Shown here: piece by piece, positions 1-11,462 of the stretch
How positions within the stretch are numbered: position 1 is the first letter of the stretch
Layout: each line of letters starts with the position of its first letter
Origin: Paraescarpia echinospica
Lineage: Eukaryota > Annelida > Polychaeta > Sabellida > Siboglinidae
Assembly (NCBI GenBank): GCA_020002185.1
Contig: CM034532.1
Location: forward strand, 50,407,349 to 50,471,348
DNA: 64,000 bases
Direction: 5' to 3'
Translations under genes and position numbers: made by a program
Notes under the pieces: model-generated
Told to the model about the DNA's origin: nothing
Seen by the model: the letters and a program-made list of their open reading frames with translations, nothing else
Database searches by the model: none

Positions 1-70
1 ACCTGTGTGTGTACAGTGTATACCACCTGTATCTTGTTGTTGCTGTTTTGAAGTTTGAGCATTTTAATTC

Positions 71-200
71 ACTGTATTTAAATGAGAACTTAGCTAATGA
101 TAGTGGTGAATGTATTTATGCAAATAATCTTCACATGTGAAGATTATTTGCATAAATACATTCACCACTATCATTAGCTAAGTTCTCATTTAAATACAGT
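71..200. repeat. Perfect 130-bp palindrome without spacer
   Basis: Bases 71-135 are exactly the reverse complement of 136-200, with the centre between 135 and 136 (core TCACATGTGA). I checked all 65 pairs and found no mismatch; pairing stops abruptly at 70/201. It lies in a DYM intron about 210 bp before an exon. Such a perfect spacer-free palindrome could be a very young inverted duplication or a fold-back artefact of library preparation or assembly. Confidence 0.95.
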
Positions 201-240
201 TCAGTGAACTAAAGCAATGTGGAGTGAATTAAATTAAATT

Positions 241-373
241 GTAACATGCCTGAATGCTTCCCGATGTAGTCAAGATGGTGTTTGATTGAACAGGTCTGCC
301 AGGGAATGAAGTATAAAACGCTCCGAGTAGTCATATGTTCTGAATACTGAGTTATATAAGAATTGACGTATAC
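241..373 (+). repeat. LINE/SINE 3' tail fragment, copy 1
   Basis: This segment resembles 2740-2870 and 41925-42046. All three carry, in the same order, a 'caggtctgc...agggaatgaa/gagtaaa' block, then 'aaa(g)cgctttgagcag' (here aaacgctccgagtag), then a 'gctatataa'-like block (here gagttatataag) and a 'gtatac' end. The 'tgtaaagcgctttgag...gcgctatataaa' pattern is widespread in 3' ends of CR1/L2-type LINEs and of SINEs that borrow those tails. This copy is the most diverged of the three and sits in a DYM intron. Confidence 0.55.
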
Positions 374-408
374 CTTTTTATGTGAAATGAAATATTTTTG
401 GTTTTCAG

Positions 409-529
409 TTTATTCGCGCTGCTGCTTAAAAAACACACAAAGCTAGTGGAGCAGATTCGCCAGTCGGCCATGAATGAAAGTAGCGCCACCCAGGAGAACA
501 ATGCGACACCAGATCCAGAAACTGACTAT
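409..529 (+). CDS. DYM: Dymeclin, internal exon (40 codons plus 1 base)
   Basis: Dymeclin is a Golgi-associated protein of animals needed for normal Golgi organisation and secretory traffic; the human protein is 669 residues and its loss causes Dyggve-Melchior-Clausen dysplasia. This exon follows a pyrimidine-rich acceptor ending ...ttttcag at 408 and ends at a GT at 530. It encodes LFALLLKKHTKLVEQIRQ and continues to PETDY, matching the region of human dymeclin just before the DLNVIEEVIRM block. The first base completes a codon begun in an exon outside the window; the exon ends in phase 0, which matches the next exon. The stretch between KHTKLVEQ and DY is poorly conserved and rich in Asn, Ser and Thr, as expected of a linker. 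The exons before this one are missing, so about the first 70% of the protein is not in the window. Confidence 0.85.
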
Positions 530-825
530 GTACATATTTTGTTATACAATTATTCCATTAGCTTTTCCCAAACAATGACTGCCGCTTGGCACTTTTAATT
601 ATACTTTCTGTTGCTAAAATAGTGCTTTGAGCAGTTTTATTTTAGGTATATGATGCTATATAATCATTTATGATCAATGCTCACTTCAGAAAGAAAGCCC
701 ACTCAGTTTCAGTTGGCTGATTCTAAACTAATTTTTGTTCCTAGAGTTAAACCCAGCACTGTGCAACTCTGTGCAATTCACTTGCTGTCAGCATTAGATT
801 GGCATGAAATATTGTTTCATTTCGC

Positions 826-1352
826 CGTCATCTAAAAACCTGTCGTTTTAATATTGCCTGCCCTGCTTAGCGGCTTAGCAATTCCATTCATTTGTTGACG
901 ACTTTTGCATTGTACATGATTAAGTGAACGCTTAATCCTTTGGTTTGTTGCGCCACATTTTCCAAGAATATTATATTCATTTTAGTGATATTAATCTTCA
1001 GTTGGTATAACTGTATTGACCAGTTGTATTTCAAACAAACTCTTCTACAATCATACTTTGAATAAACAAACTGAAAGCTACTACACCCGTATTCAATTAA
1101 ATGAAGAAAATAACTGCATATTTTGGTAGATGACTCCCCCTTTTTATGAGTTCTTTTCATGTAAATTTATAGGTTTTACTTCATTTTACACAACCAGCAT
1201 CTAGTAAAATATTGTAATGATCTGTTGAACGATTACCGATATCTAGACATTCAAGTATTGTTGAGGTGCTTATGGCCTTTTGTTAATAAATAAATAACGT
1301 AAAAAGCAGATAATAGTAAAAAGCACATAACCACATGAATGATTCTGTCACA
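826..1352 (+). repeat. LINE 3' tail, direct-repeat copy A
   Basis: This block is repeated imperfectly at 1479-2045. Shared landmarks in order are aaaacctRtc-ttttaatattgcct, ttgttgacRacttttgcatt, the stretch whose reverse translation reads FQFVYSKYDCRRVCL, and taaccacatgaatgRttctgtca. The beginning encodes HLKT-RFNIA, the C-terminus typical of a CR1-like LINE ORF2, so the repeat is the end of ORF2 plus its 3' UTR. It lies in the second DYM intron of the window. Confidence 0.7.
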
Positions 1353-1541
1353 CTGATCTATTTTTTTATACCCATGGTTAAAACGAATACTGGAACTCGA
1401 GCCTTTTCGGTTGCTGCACCAACTTTGTTGAATTTACTCGCTATTGGTGTTAAGTCGGTAAGAAATACAGTTTACATTCGCAGTCATCTCAAAACCTATC
1501 TTTTTAATATTGCCTATCCTCCTTTATTCTTAGCTTCTTAG
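1335..1541 (+). pseudogene. C-terminal scrap of a CR1-like LINE ORF2
   Basis: The reading frame contains TRAFSVAAPTLLNLLAIGVK and then SHLKTYLFNIAYP before a TAG stop at 1539-1541. The pattern 'RAFS-AAPTLWN-LP...SF-SHLKT-LF' followed closely by a stop is the usual C-terminus of CR1/L2-type retrotransposon reverse transcriptases. Only the last 60 or so codons survive and no catalytic part is present. It marks the start of the second 3'-tail copy (1479-2045). It is intronic debris, not part of DYM: the splice sites of the flanking exons skip it cleanly. Confidence 0.65.
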
Positions 1542-2045
1542 TAATTCCATCCATCTGTTGACAACTTTTGCATTGTGCACGATTATTAGAATGCTTAATC
1601 CTTTGGTTTTGTTGCATCACTGAGCTAAAAAATTTCGAGGATATGGTGATCGATTCATTTTATAGAGATTTTAATCTTGAGTTGGTGTAACTGTATTGGC
1701 CAGTTGTATGTCAAACAAACTCTTCTGCAGTCATATTTTGAATAAACAAACTGAAATAAACAGATTGCTATTACAGCAGTACGCAATAAAAAAGAAGAAA
1801 ATAATTGCACTTTTTGGCAGATGACCCCCTCTTTATGCATGACACGAGTCCCTTTCTATAATTTTTTTAGGTTTTCATTTCACACAATTAACATCTAGTG
1901 AAAATATTGTTGAATGGTTACCGATATCTAGGCACACAGGTATTATTGAGGTGCATGTGACCTTAGCAAATATTGCCAATAAATATATAATGTAAAAAAC
2001 AGATAATATAAAATAGTACATAACCACATGAATGGTTCTGTCAAC
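1479..2045 (+). repeat. LINE 3' tail, direct-repeat copy B
   Basis: This is the second copy of the block at 826-1352, starting at the ORF2 C-terminus SHLKTYLFNIA and running to taaccacatgaatggttctgtca. It ends about 50 bp before the acceptor of the next DYM exon. The two copies are diverged by many substitutions and small indels, so the duplication or double insertion is not recent. Confidence 0.7.
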
Positions 2046-2096
2046 TCCGTAGTCCTTTTTAATTGGCTAAGGAAGTTATATTATTGTTTGTGTCAG

Positions 2097-2279
2097 GTGG
2101 AGGATTTGAATGTTTTGGAGGAAGTCATCCGGATGGTGCTTGAAATCATCAACTCGTGTCTCTGTCACGCCCTCCACCACAACCCGAACCTCGTCTACAC
2201 CCTACTCTACCAGAGGGCGCTCTTTGCACACTTCCGCACCCATCCGACATTCCAGGATATTATACAGAACATTGACACG
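2097..2279 (+). CDS. DYM: Dymeclin, internal exon (61 codons)
   Basis: This is the most conserved stretch of dymeclin in the window. It encodes [20 protein letters not shown] and then [36 protein letters not shown], nearly residue for residue the human block [20 protein letters not shown]...[14 protein letters not shown]. The acceptor is tgtcag|GTG at 2096 and the donor ACG|GTACAG at 2279/2280. The exon is phase 0 at both ends and joins in frame to 409-529 upstream and 2964-3077 downstream. It is GC-richer than the intron around it, which supports purifying selection on coding sequence. Confidence 0.93.
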
Positions 2280-2739
2280 GTACAGTCTAGCGGGTTGATG
2301 ATTATTCTGTTTATTTTGGTCTACATAACAATCTCGGCCTGCCATGCATGGAGGATTAGAGCGAGATACTTACTTGTTTCATTCGGTTTTACAAGTGCAC
2401 ATTTTGACATTTATATACATAATTAAGTTTAAAACAGTTATTATAATGTACAAGGCATATCACAAATTCACAATGTACTACCAGATAGTTTGCAAACATT
2501 GTTCAAGCAGTGTGTTTTAACATATGGTACTCAGCAAAAAAATACCTTTAGAAGTCATTGTGTGCATACCAACAAAAAATCAATGTGTATTTCTGTCTGT
2601 AGAGTAAAGTTGTGGCATTCGTTGCACGAAAGCATCACCAGGTGTAGAAGCTCATTCCCCATTGCTCCAGTTCAATCAGCTATGTGAATGAGTACCTGGC
2701 TATAGACAGTGATGGATATTTTGTACAAGTAGTCTTCGC

Positions 2740-2870
2740 GCATTAATTGCAGCATGGCTGGATGTTTCCCAGAGAAGTCGAGATTGTGTTCATTTGAACA
2801 GGGAGTAAAGTGTAAAGCACTTTGAGCAGACCTAACGACTAGACACTGTGCTATATAAAAATATACCTTC
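2740..2870 (+). repeat. LINE/SINE 3' tail fragment, copy 2
   Basis: This segment contains 'gaacagggagtaaagtgtaa', then 'agcactttgagcag', then 'actgtgctatataaaa', matching the copies at 241-373 and 41925-42046. It lies in the intron between two DYM exons and is in the same orientation as the other two copies. Confidence 0.6.
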
Positions 2871-2963
2871 TCTTTTCTGTTGATTGGATAGAACTTTATG
2901 ATGGATCATTGCCATTACTTACAACACACGCATACTTACTGTGATGTATTGATCACACTGCAG

Positions 2964-3077
2964 GTTCTGAGTTTCTTCTCTGCGAGGCTGGATCAATTAG
3001 ACAGCAATCTCTCCGTTCTGGATGTTCTCGCAGTAGTCAAAGAGGGCGCCACACAGTTCCGTAGAGACAGACTGAAG
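2964..3077 (+). CDS. DYM: Dymeclin, internal exon (38 codons)
   Basis: The exon encodes VLSFFSARLDQLDSNLSVLD then VLAVVKEGATQFRRDRLK. Human dymeclin has VISFFSSRL...LSVERVLEIIKQG...LPKDRLK at this place. The acceptor is ctgcag|GTT at 2963 and the donor AAG|GTGGGT at 3077/3078. Both ends are phase 0. The final RDRLK runs directly into the [13 protein letters not shown] of the last exon, as in the human protein, which fixes the splice junction. Confidence 0.92.
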
Positions 3078-3379
3078 GTGGGTGTAAATTCTGGTAATTC
3101 GCTCGAAGTTGGTTAAATATACACTGTCTGCCATGACTACCTACCTGCCATGTCTACGTGGTGCATTGACAGCGTATTATAGTAATGTTTGTTTATACAC
3201 TTGACACTTAACTTACAGGCATTGGAAACCATTTGCAATATATCCAGCTGGCACGGCTTCAAAGTCTTAGGTTTTAACTAAGTGTTTATATTAATGTACT
3301 GTTTGACATCAATGTCTGCTAAGGAAACAAACTTATCATTAATAGCATATCTTTGTAATGCGATCCTTGCTGTCTGCAG

Positions 3380-3529
3380 AAGTTCCCGGAACTGAAGTTC
3401 AAGTACGTGGAGGAGGAGGAACCCGAGGAGTTCTTCAGCCCCTACGTCTGGTCCCTCGTCTATCATGCCTCCACCCTCTACTTCAACCCCAGTAGGATAC
3501 AGATCTTTGCCCTCCAACCCACGTCCTAG
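3380..3529 (+). CDS. DYM: Dymeclin, last coding exon (49 codons and stop)
   Basis: The exon encodes [31 protein letters not shown], then [17 protein letters not shown] and a TAG stop at 3527-3529. Human dymeclin ends [49 protein letters not shown], so the C-terminus is complete with only the last few residues diverging. The acceptor is tgtctgcag|AAG at 3379. The four exons here together give about 188 residues, roughly the C-terminal 28% of the protein. Confidence 0.95.
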   Translation, partial: KFPELKFKYVEEEEPEEFFSPYVWSLVYHASTLYFNPSRIQIFALQPTS

Positions 3530-3990
3530 CACCAAGCTCTGTCCCACGACTGTGTCCTCTCCACTACTGTTCCTACATGATCAGCCAAATCGTAGTTGCC
3601 TTATGTTGCCCATTCACGAGTGAGTGCGAGGGTGTGTGTGTTAAACCCACGCAGCCATCACTGTAAGCCAGAGTTCTGCCATGAGCCAGTAGTCCCATTC
3701 ACTACAGTCAAGAAAAACGTTTTGTATGTCATCGGACTTTGAATTCTGGTTTGGGGATGTTTGTAATATGATGTGGAATTTGTAGCAAGCTGTATTTTAA
3801 GTTGTTGTCGAAGTTTTCACTTGTGAAAGTGGTTATCAAATGTAAATGTTCAGAGGTGTTTTTTCGCAACTAAAATGAGAAACTGCACATTTTTGCACAA
3901 TAGCAGGTATGCACCACTTATCAGCTTTCATTTACGAACTTCTTTAAGTGTAGATGCTAGAGGAAATAACTTGTAAACTTAATAAAGTAT
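3530..3990 (+). other. Probable DYM 3' UTR with poly(A) signal
   Basis: Following the DYM stop codon the sequence has no coding signal. The first canonical AATAAA on this strand is at 3981-3986, about 450 bp after the stop, and is a plausible cleavage signal. A longer UTR is possible because further AATAAA-like motifs occur to about 5.1 kb (for instance near 5091). Confidence 0.5.
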
Positions 3991-5477
3991 ATTAACTTTT
4001 AACAAAAACACCCATTACGTAGCTAGAATTGAACTAAGATGGTGCTAAGAGTTTGGATTCTATTATGTGAAGGTAATTGTTTTCACAGCAATTCACAATA
4101 CAAAATCGAGTTGATCAATTCAAGGCTATAAATCTGATTTAGATGTATGCCAACATAATACATGACAGTTGTATATGTATTGTCTATACATAATTTTAGG
4201 TGTGTGTAGGCTTTCTGTGTCGATGACAAATGGTGACATCTTGAACATACAATACAGTTATTTACTAAAGTAATTTGTACAGTTTAAATAATGTGTATGG
4301 CGAGTAGTGATGTAATTGTCCATCAAACCGTGGCTATGCCTCTACGACGTAATTATGGTATATAATGCCCGATTGTTCATCGTTGATAAAAGGTTATCTA
4401 ACGTTTTCTATATGAAATCTAAACCTTGTATATCAGTTTGATGAATTCTCTGAGTACGTTGTAATATTCTAAACTATTTTGGAAAGTGGAAATGTTAAAA
4501 TGGCACAGATTGTTGTATAGGATGCAAATGCAGTGCACACACATAGTCGCTGTAGCTTGAACAATTAATAATTGTGTATAGTTTATAAAAGATGCTGTTC
4601 GTTAGAGATGTCATGTTAAAACAGTGGCATAAAGCGAGTGTTTGTTGTATGTATAATATGTTTGCACTTTCGCTTGACTCTGTTACTGGGGGATTACATG
4701 GGGTGGAAATTGGGCGGTTTGACAACAGGGTAATTGATTTTGGGTGGTGTTCAATACGTGAGTTCCCTTGTTTTGATGTTGCAAATATTATGTATATTTC
4801 TAATTATGACAGCTTGTGTCATATTTATTAAGAAACGTTGGTAGGCAGTTTTTATTCAGCATCTTGTCACATGATTAATGATTAGTTCACAGTATTTGCA
4901 CACTGGATACATATATGTGCATAAAGTACAATCTTTGAATGTGAAGGTTCATACTACATAGTGAACTAATTACTGATACTTAATAGTTAACTATGGTATT
5001 GCTATGTTCTTATGTATGAAGAGAATGGACTAAAGTTATTGCATTTTAATTTATCAGACTTGTTTCCTTTGCCAACATACCAGAGAGTGCCCAATAAATG
5101 CACATGGCATCATAAAATAGCTTCTTTTTTAACTAATAATTTATATATTATAGTTTATGTGTGTGAATTTTGTGTGTGCGCACACAGTATTGTATATTTA
5201 AAACCCAAGTAAAGTCAGTTATATGTACTAAAACATTATGACTGGGAGTCATGTATTTTGCCACAGTGCATCTATTCAACACTTTCTATATACCTATTAT
5301 TTGTCTTTGTAGCTGTTCCCTGTTGTGCCAGAAGAGTACTGCATGTATGAATTTAAATATTATTTTTAAATATAAAATTTACTTGTTAAGGACCCTGTGC
5401 TGACCCTGTTTTCACGTCATTAACACTTGTGGCTCCACTTGGCTTTGGGTTTGTTTGGTTCTGCAGTACAGCTTAAA
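3991..5477. other. Intergenic, nothing recognisable
   Basis: This is AT-rich sequence without conserved coding frames, long repeats or RNA genes that I can see. It may contain a longer DYM 3' UTR. Confidence 0.5.
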
Positions 5478-5786
5478 GCCGGGATATACTGGAACTTTTC
5501 GCCAGACCAGACTCACCCCAATATTAGTGTATACACCGACTGGCTATACTGGAAGCCAGCATGACGTCATAATCACATAAACTTGAAAACTTTCCAATAC
5601 ATCAGACAGACACAGTCTAGCCCCGACGTATGAGTAAGTTTTCAAGTTTATGTGATTATGACGTGACGCAGCCTTTTTGGGTATACTGCAGTAGGTGTCA
5701 GTCTGTCTAGTGAATACACTACAGTCGTCGAGGTAAGTCGGGTCGGGTCGGGTCGCGTCGGGCGAAAAGTGCCACGAAATCCGGGC
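5478..5786. mobile_element. MITE-like inverted-repeat element
   Basis: The left end GCCGGGATATACTGGAAC...TTTTCGCC (5478-5503) matches the reverse complement of the right end (about 5761-5786), GCCCGGATTTCGTGGCAC...TTTTCGCC, at most positions. An inner inverted pair is stronger: atgacgtcataatcacataa plus acttgaaaac near 5560-5589 against its complement at about 5637-5664. The total length of ~310 bp, terminal inverted repeats and absence of coding capacity fit a non-autonomous DNA transposon. The superfamily is not recognised and no target duplication was identified with confidence. Beside the right end is a short (gggtc)n run at 5739-5760. Confidence 0.6.
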
Positions 5787-5789
5787 CAT

Positions 5790-8700
5790 AGGTTATAATT
5801 GCAGTGCAGTGGAACACATAGGTGTGCGCGCACACACGCACACACACACACATCCTAGCTCAATCATAGTTAACTATAGGGCGTACATGGATCTGTTGTT
5901 GCACTACAGTAGTGTTGCGGAAACGTCGACACCGCAGCCATTGACTGGGAAATACTCATGTTGATACCTTTCGGTGAAAACTGAAAGGTAGCCTTGAAAA
6001 TATCGGTTATAGATAATATTACTATCCTCAGTTTAAACCAATTCGCTAAAATAAATGGAAACCGACTACTCCACTTTCTGTTCTAATAGACTCGTTATAA
6101 TCGTTACAGTTTAGTATCACATACTACTTTACAGATGACTACCGGTATCTTATAACTATCAAGCAGTGTCGTCAAATCGTTGTCATAAACGTGATTTAAT
6201 TCGATAACGTATAAGATTATTGTTGTAATCCTATGCCTATGGTTATACCAGGAAAACTTCGAACTCGTTGACATCGGTGTGTACTAAAATTATCGATCGG
6301 TTAACGAACGATCTAATTGACCCGATGCATGCATATTTATAGTGTGCATATCTGCAATGCGTCGTTTTAATCGTGCGCTTTATTGCCTGTCGCATAACCG
6401 GCACGGAACCGACGAGACTGCCCTATAATATAGTTCGGCTGTTAAACACGGCGAGTGTCTTCAGCGACCGTCTCGCGTGATTTGTGGTTGCTGGTAAGGA
6501 GAGGCAAGCGATTCACTTCCGAGTTGTTTTTCAAATGTTTCGCACGATGAGTGCGCGTCATAAATAAATATGTTATGGTAAATATAATAAATGTATGCGA
6601 ACGCCGTCGCCATCCGCCTCGTTTGAGCGTCTGGCTCGACCGCAGTCTGTTCGCGCGCAGTGCCACTTGAAATCGACCACAGCTCTCTCTCTCTCGAGTA
6701 GACGAATTTTCGTAGCGCCAGTCCCGTCTGAAGTACGCTAAAAACTAGCGGCGCTTAGTAAATTCAACCAATCATTTGTTAAGGTTTTTTGGTTACCCTT
6801 GACGGTTGTTGACGTTTGTTTTGATGATAGGCTACGTCGATTTTTTGTTGGCTTGTCAAGTTCTGAGTGTTTGCGATACTACAAACGTTGACTTTACCCT
6901 CGTCAGTTTAATAAGTCGTTTAACAGTGGTACTTTAGTAGGTATATTTATCCATTGAGTAACGTCTTAAAGGGAAACAAAAGACACTTATTTTGGCTTAT
7001 GCATCTAAACAGTTAATACAATCTAACCATTTGAAAATACAAGGCACAGTGTTATGTCTGTGGTTTGCTAAGAGATTATTTGAAACTGACCTGAAACCTG
7101 ACAGTTCCCGGCGGATGAAATATTGAGGCACGCCTCCGATGCTTCTCCAATGAGCGCCTGTTTACCTTGATGCTGCAGTGATGCACCGAATGTCCGTCTC
7201 CTCGACATGTACATCAATATGCCGGCTCATACGTTCCCATCGATTCAGAGTCATACGTGTAACAACTGTTATAATGCCATACGATGTAACATGCAGACGT
7301 AATATTTTAGTAGTTACAGCGCCCAAAAATATCCGGCAACGCAAACTAGATTGCTCGAGCAATATTCTCACTTGGCGGCTGACGATCACAATGGCCCGCT
7401 GTCCCTGCAATTTAAAGTATGTGTTTTCAACAAGGTAAAGGTAAGGTAAGGTGTTTTATTTCGGAATTGTATAATACTGAAGATAAATTAAAGACAAAGC
7501 GTATACAATCTATACACTTCCTGGTTGGCAGCAAAGCCAAGGCTGTTACCAGTGGATATGAATATACAATGTTGTAACAGAAACAATAGAACTTGAATCA
7601 CTGGTCGCTGCCAACCACTGATAACGGTAAACTGAATTGTCTTAGATACAACGTGCAATTAATAACTACAGCCAGACAGTTAATACACTGCCATCAATAA
7701 TGTAGTGAACTGTTGGCATAATAATCTTGATTGTAGTTGCTAATTGTTAGTTTTTACTTCTCCAAGAGATGTCTTTTGTTGCAATTTAGTAGTGCGTAGT
7801 AGAACATTACAAAATATAGGGCCTACTACATCTAGTTTACATACGGTAAGTGTAGGGACTAGATCTAGAGTGGTAGGCCTCGTCTACACGGGGGTATAGG
7901 GAACACGTTAGCCCTACTCTTTAGTATAAGTATCCTCCAATTTCAAATATATTAACTTATATGTTTTAGTCATGTTAAACCAATTATTCTTTCTTTCTTA
8001 AAAGTCATGCTGTTTCTTGTTAACTCCTAAACGGTTTAACATATTGACATTGCATTTTGAAGTTTATGAACCCGACACCGCAAGCAGCATGGCCATGACG
8101 GTGTGTTTGGTGGACATTTCTTCAAAAAGGAGTGATATTAGAATAGAATAACCACAAATAGTTTGTTTCCTATAATGTAAGCAATTCGCACTTGTATAAC
8201 GTCAACCATCCAAGAAATTGCGTAATGCGTGTACATACCAAACTCCCAATCATGGGCAATTTGTTCGTTCCTATTATAGTTACTATAATTGTTTGATTTT
8301 GCTAAGACATTTTGGATTAACGCTGTTTTTAAGAACCGACCCGGTACCGCACCGATTAATAGTATTGCACTGGAAAACGCCCGGGTCGAAATTACCAAAA
8401 TCCTTAAATATGAATCATATTGATAAATTAAACGTGAAATTATCCCCACTTAAATATCGGGTGACATGAATAAACCTGAAGCAGGTCTACATTTTATAAT
8501 TGCCGTTTACGTCCGTGTCAGTGCACGCATTTTGTACAATGTGCGTCATGTTTACTAATTAGGCCTACGCGTTTTATAACGATGTTATAATAAAATTATG
8601 TAGGCCATATATGGTGTGCGTGCGTGCGTGTTTTTTTTCGCACACTACCGACTTCAACATCAACTATACATCCAGATTTGCGATGTGCCACATCAAATTA

Positions 8701-9650
8701 AGAGGAAATAATTAATATTAATAAATAACAGTGGATGATGCAAGTGACATTTCGTCGGGACGTCGGCATGACTGATTGTGCAGCAGGCTGCACCAGACTC
8801 GGCTCCTGGCCGCAGACGTCTTGTTTCACCAGACTTCTGTTGACGCGACGTAAGTCGCGATGGGTGGCTACAAGCTATATGCGCTACGGTTATTTATTTA
8901 TCAATTACAAAAGCGGCCGGTCGCCCCCACCCCCATATTGTTTGTCCGTGGCGCCGCCGTGCTAGAGATATGACGAGAGTCGGCGCTTTCGTCCGTAATT
9001 AATGTTGTCACCGACTCTTTAAATCATGCGACACTTGCGCACGAGTTGGGCACTGGCGCCAATTATGAACGTATATTATGAGTCACCGCAGTGACAGCGA
9101 GCCTCGGTATGCGGATGGGACATCGTTCACCGGTTTCAGTAACTAAAACTATGTAATATTAATAAACATAACATGCGATACACTTTGTTGCCTTGTGGTA
9201 CTTAGCAGGGCGTGTCTGTGATGTGAAATCGGAGCCACATCCAAACATAAGTTCTTTCTCAAATAAAAAGTTGAACAATTTGTCTTTTGGGGAGCCATCC
9301 ACTGCTAGTGAACGAGGAATGTGTGTGGGAAATACTGCAACACTATTTGTGCTTTAAAAAAAACTATTTATAATTACATATTTTATTCTAGTGTAGGTAT
9401 AAAAGAGCTTTCGTAGAAGCGTATCATAGATCATATGGTAATTTAATATTAATGGTTTATTATTTAAAAACACGCTGTGTTGATCCTCTCAATGTAGAGT
9501 AGTATTACTTGTTTGGATAACTTGCATGGAACTTTGTGTTCTAATGTAAGGATGTTTACCCTTGTGTCTGCTTGCCTTTATGCATCATATCTTTAATTTT
9601 GAGAACGTGGCTTGTCTTGTGATGTATGTGCTTTTAGTCAAATTTAAACT
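5790..9650. other. Gene-free stretch
   Basis: I find no supported exon here. Two patches, about 6360-6720 and 8740-9130, are richer in CpG than their surroundings. The second combines GC-rich runs with TTTATTTATCAATTA-like AT cores, as regulatory islands often do. The opposing reading frames at 7162-7438 look open on both strands but match nothing I recognise. Confidence 0.4.
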
Positions 9651-9654
9651 TTCG

Positions 9655-9880
9655 TCTAGTTTTTTTAAGGCGACGATGTTTACAGCGTTCACTGTTTGCT
9701 GAGGAAAGTTGTCCCAGTCTTGGAAGATGCGTCATGTAAAGGGCTGTTTTCTGATATTAAGTCGGCTGGGTGTCTTGTAGAATGTCTTGTTGTGGCACCG
9801 TCTGTAGTTTGTGGTGGTCGTGAAGAAGTCTTCTTTGTTGATGTAGAAGATTGTAGAACAAGGAAAACAGTGAATAACAT
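9655..9880 (-). pseudogene. Degenerate LINE reverse-transcriptase C-terminus
   Basis: Read on the minus strand, after allowing one in-frame stop, the sequence gives TTNYRRCHNKTFYK, RLNIRKQPFT, then RIFQDWDNFPQQTVNAVNIV and ALKK. The arrangement 'basic patch - FF/PFT-R-I--DWN-LPQ--V-A-----FK' is the common C-terminal signature of jockey/CR1-type LINE ORF2 proteins. Only this tail is visible, with stops and frame breaks, so it is a dead fragment. The assignment rests on a short degraded motif. Confidence 0.45.
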
Positions 9881-9889
9881 CGTTCCATC

Positions 9890-10735
9890 GTTTCCTTCCC
9901 GTTGTCAGCGTCATTGTATTCCATCGATGCTGCATTGAGATGCCCACATTATGTGTTTCCGGTGTTACGGGCCGAGTGTTGTCCCGTGCAAGAAGTAGGT
10001 GCCTGCTTGGACTATGCCAGAATCCCCGCCCAGAAGTCGGCGTTGCTTCTAGTTGTGCTAATACTTACTCAAACAACATGAGGACAGTCTTGGTTTAAAT
10101 TTAATATGTGTATTGTTACGACACATAGTAGACCATAAATGTAATAACTGTAAAATGTTAATAACAAATGTAAAAAAACAAGAATAATGAGAAAAACACA
10201 GAAACTAAAATTTGGCTACTTCTGTTACGGCAGCACGATTGGTAAGGTCAAATGGGGAGGTTAGGTTTTATACTGCACTTGCGCGCGCATTTGCGATACC
10301 CATTTGCCTATCCGTAGCACGGGATACTTTCGGCCCGAGACATTTATCCCGTCTTGTTTCTACTTGCTCTCCTCTCTACAGCCACGCATCCGAGTGTCAC
10401 ACTGTTTTTCTTCGAACAAAAACAAGGTTGGTTCATGTTGTGTATGTTGATGTTTTCTCATGATTGATACGTGTGGTTTATTGCCCTATTGGCACGACTA
10501 TTCGACCCCGGAAGTTTACCATAGGTGGTGTAAACTTGCTGGCGCCACGGCCGGATTACAATGGTTTTTTTTTTAAATCTTGGCTAATATAAGTCATTAT
10601 ACGGTGGGGGCCATGGTATAATGAATATGACATTCCATGTAGAATCGGCTATGATTGGCCAAAACACAAATCGGCCGATTCTGGAATGGCAACGAAATGA
10701 CTGGATAACGGGTTCAGCTTAACTTCAGTGTTTCG
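9890..10735. other. Gene-free stretch
   Basis: Nothing coding or strongly repetitive is visible here. Only a short T-run near 10566 stands out. Confidence 0.4.
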
Positions 10736-10773
10736 ATAATCCGATCTGCAAGGGGTTCTGAGACAACAGCAAC

Positions 10774-11460
10774 AACAGCTCCCATGGCCCACAAGGATGA
10801 ATTTAAGATCAAGTTTACAGAAGCAAAGCAAATGGAACATCACCATTTCACATAATAGGTATAACCGAATCGTGGGCCACCACTGATATATTAGATGCCG
10901 AATTGGGACTAACAGGATATGTAATGTTTAGGAAAGATAGAATAGGAAGAAAGGGAGGTGGAGTTATTTTATATATTAAAGAATCTATCCAGGCTTATGA
11001 AATAAAATTAGAAAGAGAAGCAGATTGCGAAGAAGCTGTTTGGTGTAACATAGTTACAGGAAACTCAACGTTAACAGTTGGGTTAGTTTATCGAAGTCCA
11101 AACATAAGCATAGAAGAGAATGAAAAAATACAAAACGCTATAAGGGAAGTAAGCAAACGGAACTGTATTATTATGGGGGACTTTAACCATGGGCATATAC
11201 AATGGAAATCTCTACAGAGTATGGGGAGTGAGGACCACAAGTTTTTAGTTTTAGTACAAGATAGTTTCCTTTCTCAACATGTGCTAGAACCAACCAGGGG
11301 AGAGAATGTGTTAGACTTAGTTTTGTCCTCACAGAAAGAATTAGTTGACAATGTCAAGATATGTGAGCCACTGGGAGTAGTGATCACAACCAGATACATT
11401 TTACCATCAAAGTAAAATCAGAAAGGAATAGTAAAAGCAGTATAGGAGAAATTTCCACAA
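10774..11460 (+). pseudogene. LINE ORF2, AP-like endonuclease part (broken)
   Basis: This is the target-nicking APE-type endonuclease domain of the LINE. IIGITESW (10852-10875) is the conserved block with the catalytic Glu, GYVMFRKDRIGRKGGGVILY follows, then LTVGLVYRSPN, then IIMGDFN (about 11168-11190) with the Asp/Asn pair, and GENVLDLVLSS near the end. Upstream frames are degraded (KDEFKIKFTEAK around 10794-10830 lies in another frame). Near 11372 the frame shifts: the original SSDHNQIHFTIK block, with its catalytic Asp-His, continues in the next frame. A second shift before 11463 leads into the reverse transcriptase part. The domain is clear but cannot be translated in one piece. Confidence 0.85.
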
Positions 11461-11462
11461 AG

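Noticed and set aside
7162..7438. Open frames on both strands, considered as a transposase fragment
   Set aside because: No catalytic or helix-turn-helix motif could be matched in any frame.
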